Shown here piece after piece: positions 5,447 through 5,742 of a DNA stretch of 5,742 bases (position 1 is its first letter; every line of letters starts with the position of its first letter). The notes beneath the pieces were generated by a model, which was not told where the DNA came from, searched no databases, and saw only the letters and a list, made by a program, of their open reading frames with translations. A program made the position numbers and the translations under genes. Location of the stretch: positions 1 to 5,742 of the forward strand of contig JAKLZD010000129.1 in assembly GCA_024256245.1 (NCBI GenBank), in the 5' to 3' direction. The stretch is from Candidatus Methylarchaceae archaeon HK01M. GTDB taxonomy: Archaea; Thermoproteota; Nitrososphaeria; Nitrososphaerales; JACAEJ01.

Positions 5447-5742
5447 TTGCTGGAATCATTACAAATTCCTGGATTGGGAGATTCATCCCTTTTAGGGCTC
5501 TTGATATTCTGGATACCCTTCATCATCATCATGCTTTACGGACAACGCATACAGATGTATATATCATTGGGCGAGATATCTCGGTCTCTGAATAAGCTAA
5601 AGTTGATGAAGGAGAAGTCGAGAGAGGAAGTTATAGACTTTGTATCGAAGATATCACAATCTAAGGATAAATTGACCGAGAAGATAGACCAGTTCTTGGA
5701 GTACTTCACAATTCAACCAATAAGTTTAGACCCTGCTGGAAT
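5447..5742 (+). CDS. DUF1512 membrane-anchored archaeal protein, 3' part outside window
   Basis: The visible 98 residues contain one strong N-terminal membrane helix (about 14-31, LLGLLIFWIPFIIIMLY), then a polar helical region (GEISRSLNKLKLMKEKSREE) and the segment IDQFLEYFTIQPISLDPAG just before the window ends. The single helix, charged helix and I.P.SLDP.GI pattern match DUF1512, an archaeal family of about 370 residues with no established function. The frame is closed upstream by TAG at 5426-5428 and contains no ATG before residue 29, inside the hydrophobic helix. Starting there would destroy the membrane segment, so a TTG is likely: 5447 (preferred, promoter spacing) or 5474. A C-terminal soluble domain on the cytosolic side is inferred. 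It is divergent from corA. An upstream frameshift hiding an ATG is an alternative to the TTG start. Confidence 0.8.
   Translation, partial: MLESLQIPGLGDSSLLGLLIFWIPFIIIMLYGQRIQMYISLGEISRSLNKLKLMKEKSREEVIDFVSKISQSKDKLTEKIDQFLEYFTIQPISLDPAG

Noticed and set aside
1..5742. CRISPR array, insertion sequence, tRNA or rRNA
   Set aside because: Reading both strands showed no regularly spaced repeats, transposase motifs, terminal inverted repeats with target duplications, or cloverleaf-like sequence.

Overview
The window looks archaeal. Three things suggest this: TATA-like boxes about 25 bases upstream of start codons, two of them implying leaderless or almost leaderless messages; a DUF1512 protein, an archaeal family as far as I know; and a RCK_C (TrkA-C) protein with an N-terminal membrane part, of a kind I associate with archaea. 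Arg codons AGA/AGG and Ile codon ATA are frequent and the DNA is AT-rich, which would fit a thermophilic TACK-type archaeon. That lineage guess is inference only.

Layout, left to right. (1) 1-596, minus: the first 198 residues of a membrane-anchored RCK_C/TrkA-C protein, cut by the window edge. (2) 597-812: spacer with an inverted repeat. (3) 813-2531, minus (possible start at 2588): an alpha-glucan phosphorylase of the short GT35 type with its PLP lysine and phosphate-site residues. (4) 2532-2871: divergent control region with TATA boxes for both neighbours and a short palindrome. (5) 2872-3783, plus: a tandem two-domain universal stress protein with both ATP-binding motifs intact. (6) 3784-4189: a 406-base region without a convincing gene. 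It holds short open frames on both strands that look like decay products (one resembles the first strand and helix of a response-regulator receiver domain) and a perfect 8-bp hairpin. (7) 4190-5266, minus: a CorA Mg2+/Co2+ channel very close in plan to Thermotoga maritima CorA. (8) 5267-5446: divergent promoter region. (9) 5447-5742, plus: the N-terminus of a DUF1512 membrane-anchored protein, cut by the window edge.

The genes do not form an obvious operon: each has its own spacer and orientations alternate. Common ground is housekeeping and stress physiology: glucan breakdown to glucose-1-phosphate, nucleotide-binding stress signalling, magnesium uptake and possibly cation or nucleotide sensing. 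I see no mobile element, CRISPR array, tRNA or rRNA, and no evidence of a new multi-gene system. The least explained sequence is the gene-poor 3784-4189 stretch and the two unknown-function membrane proteins at the ends.
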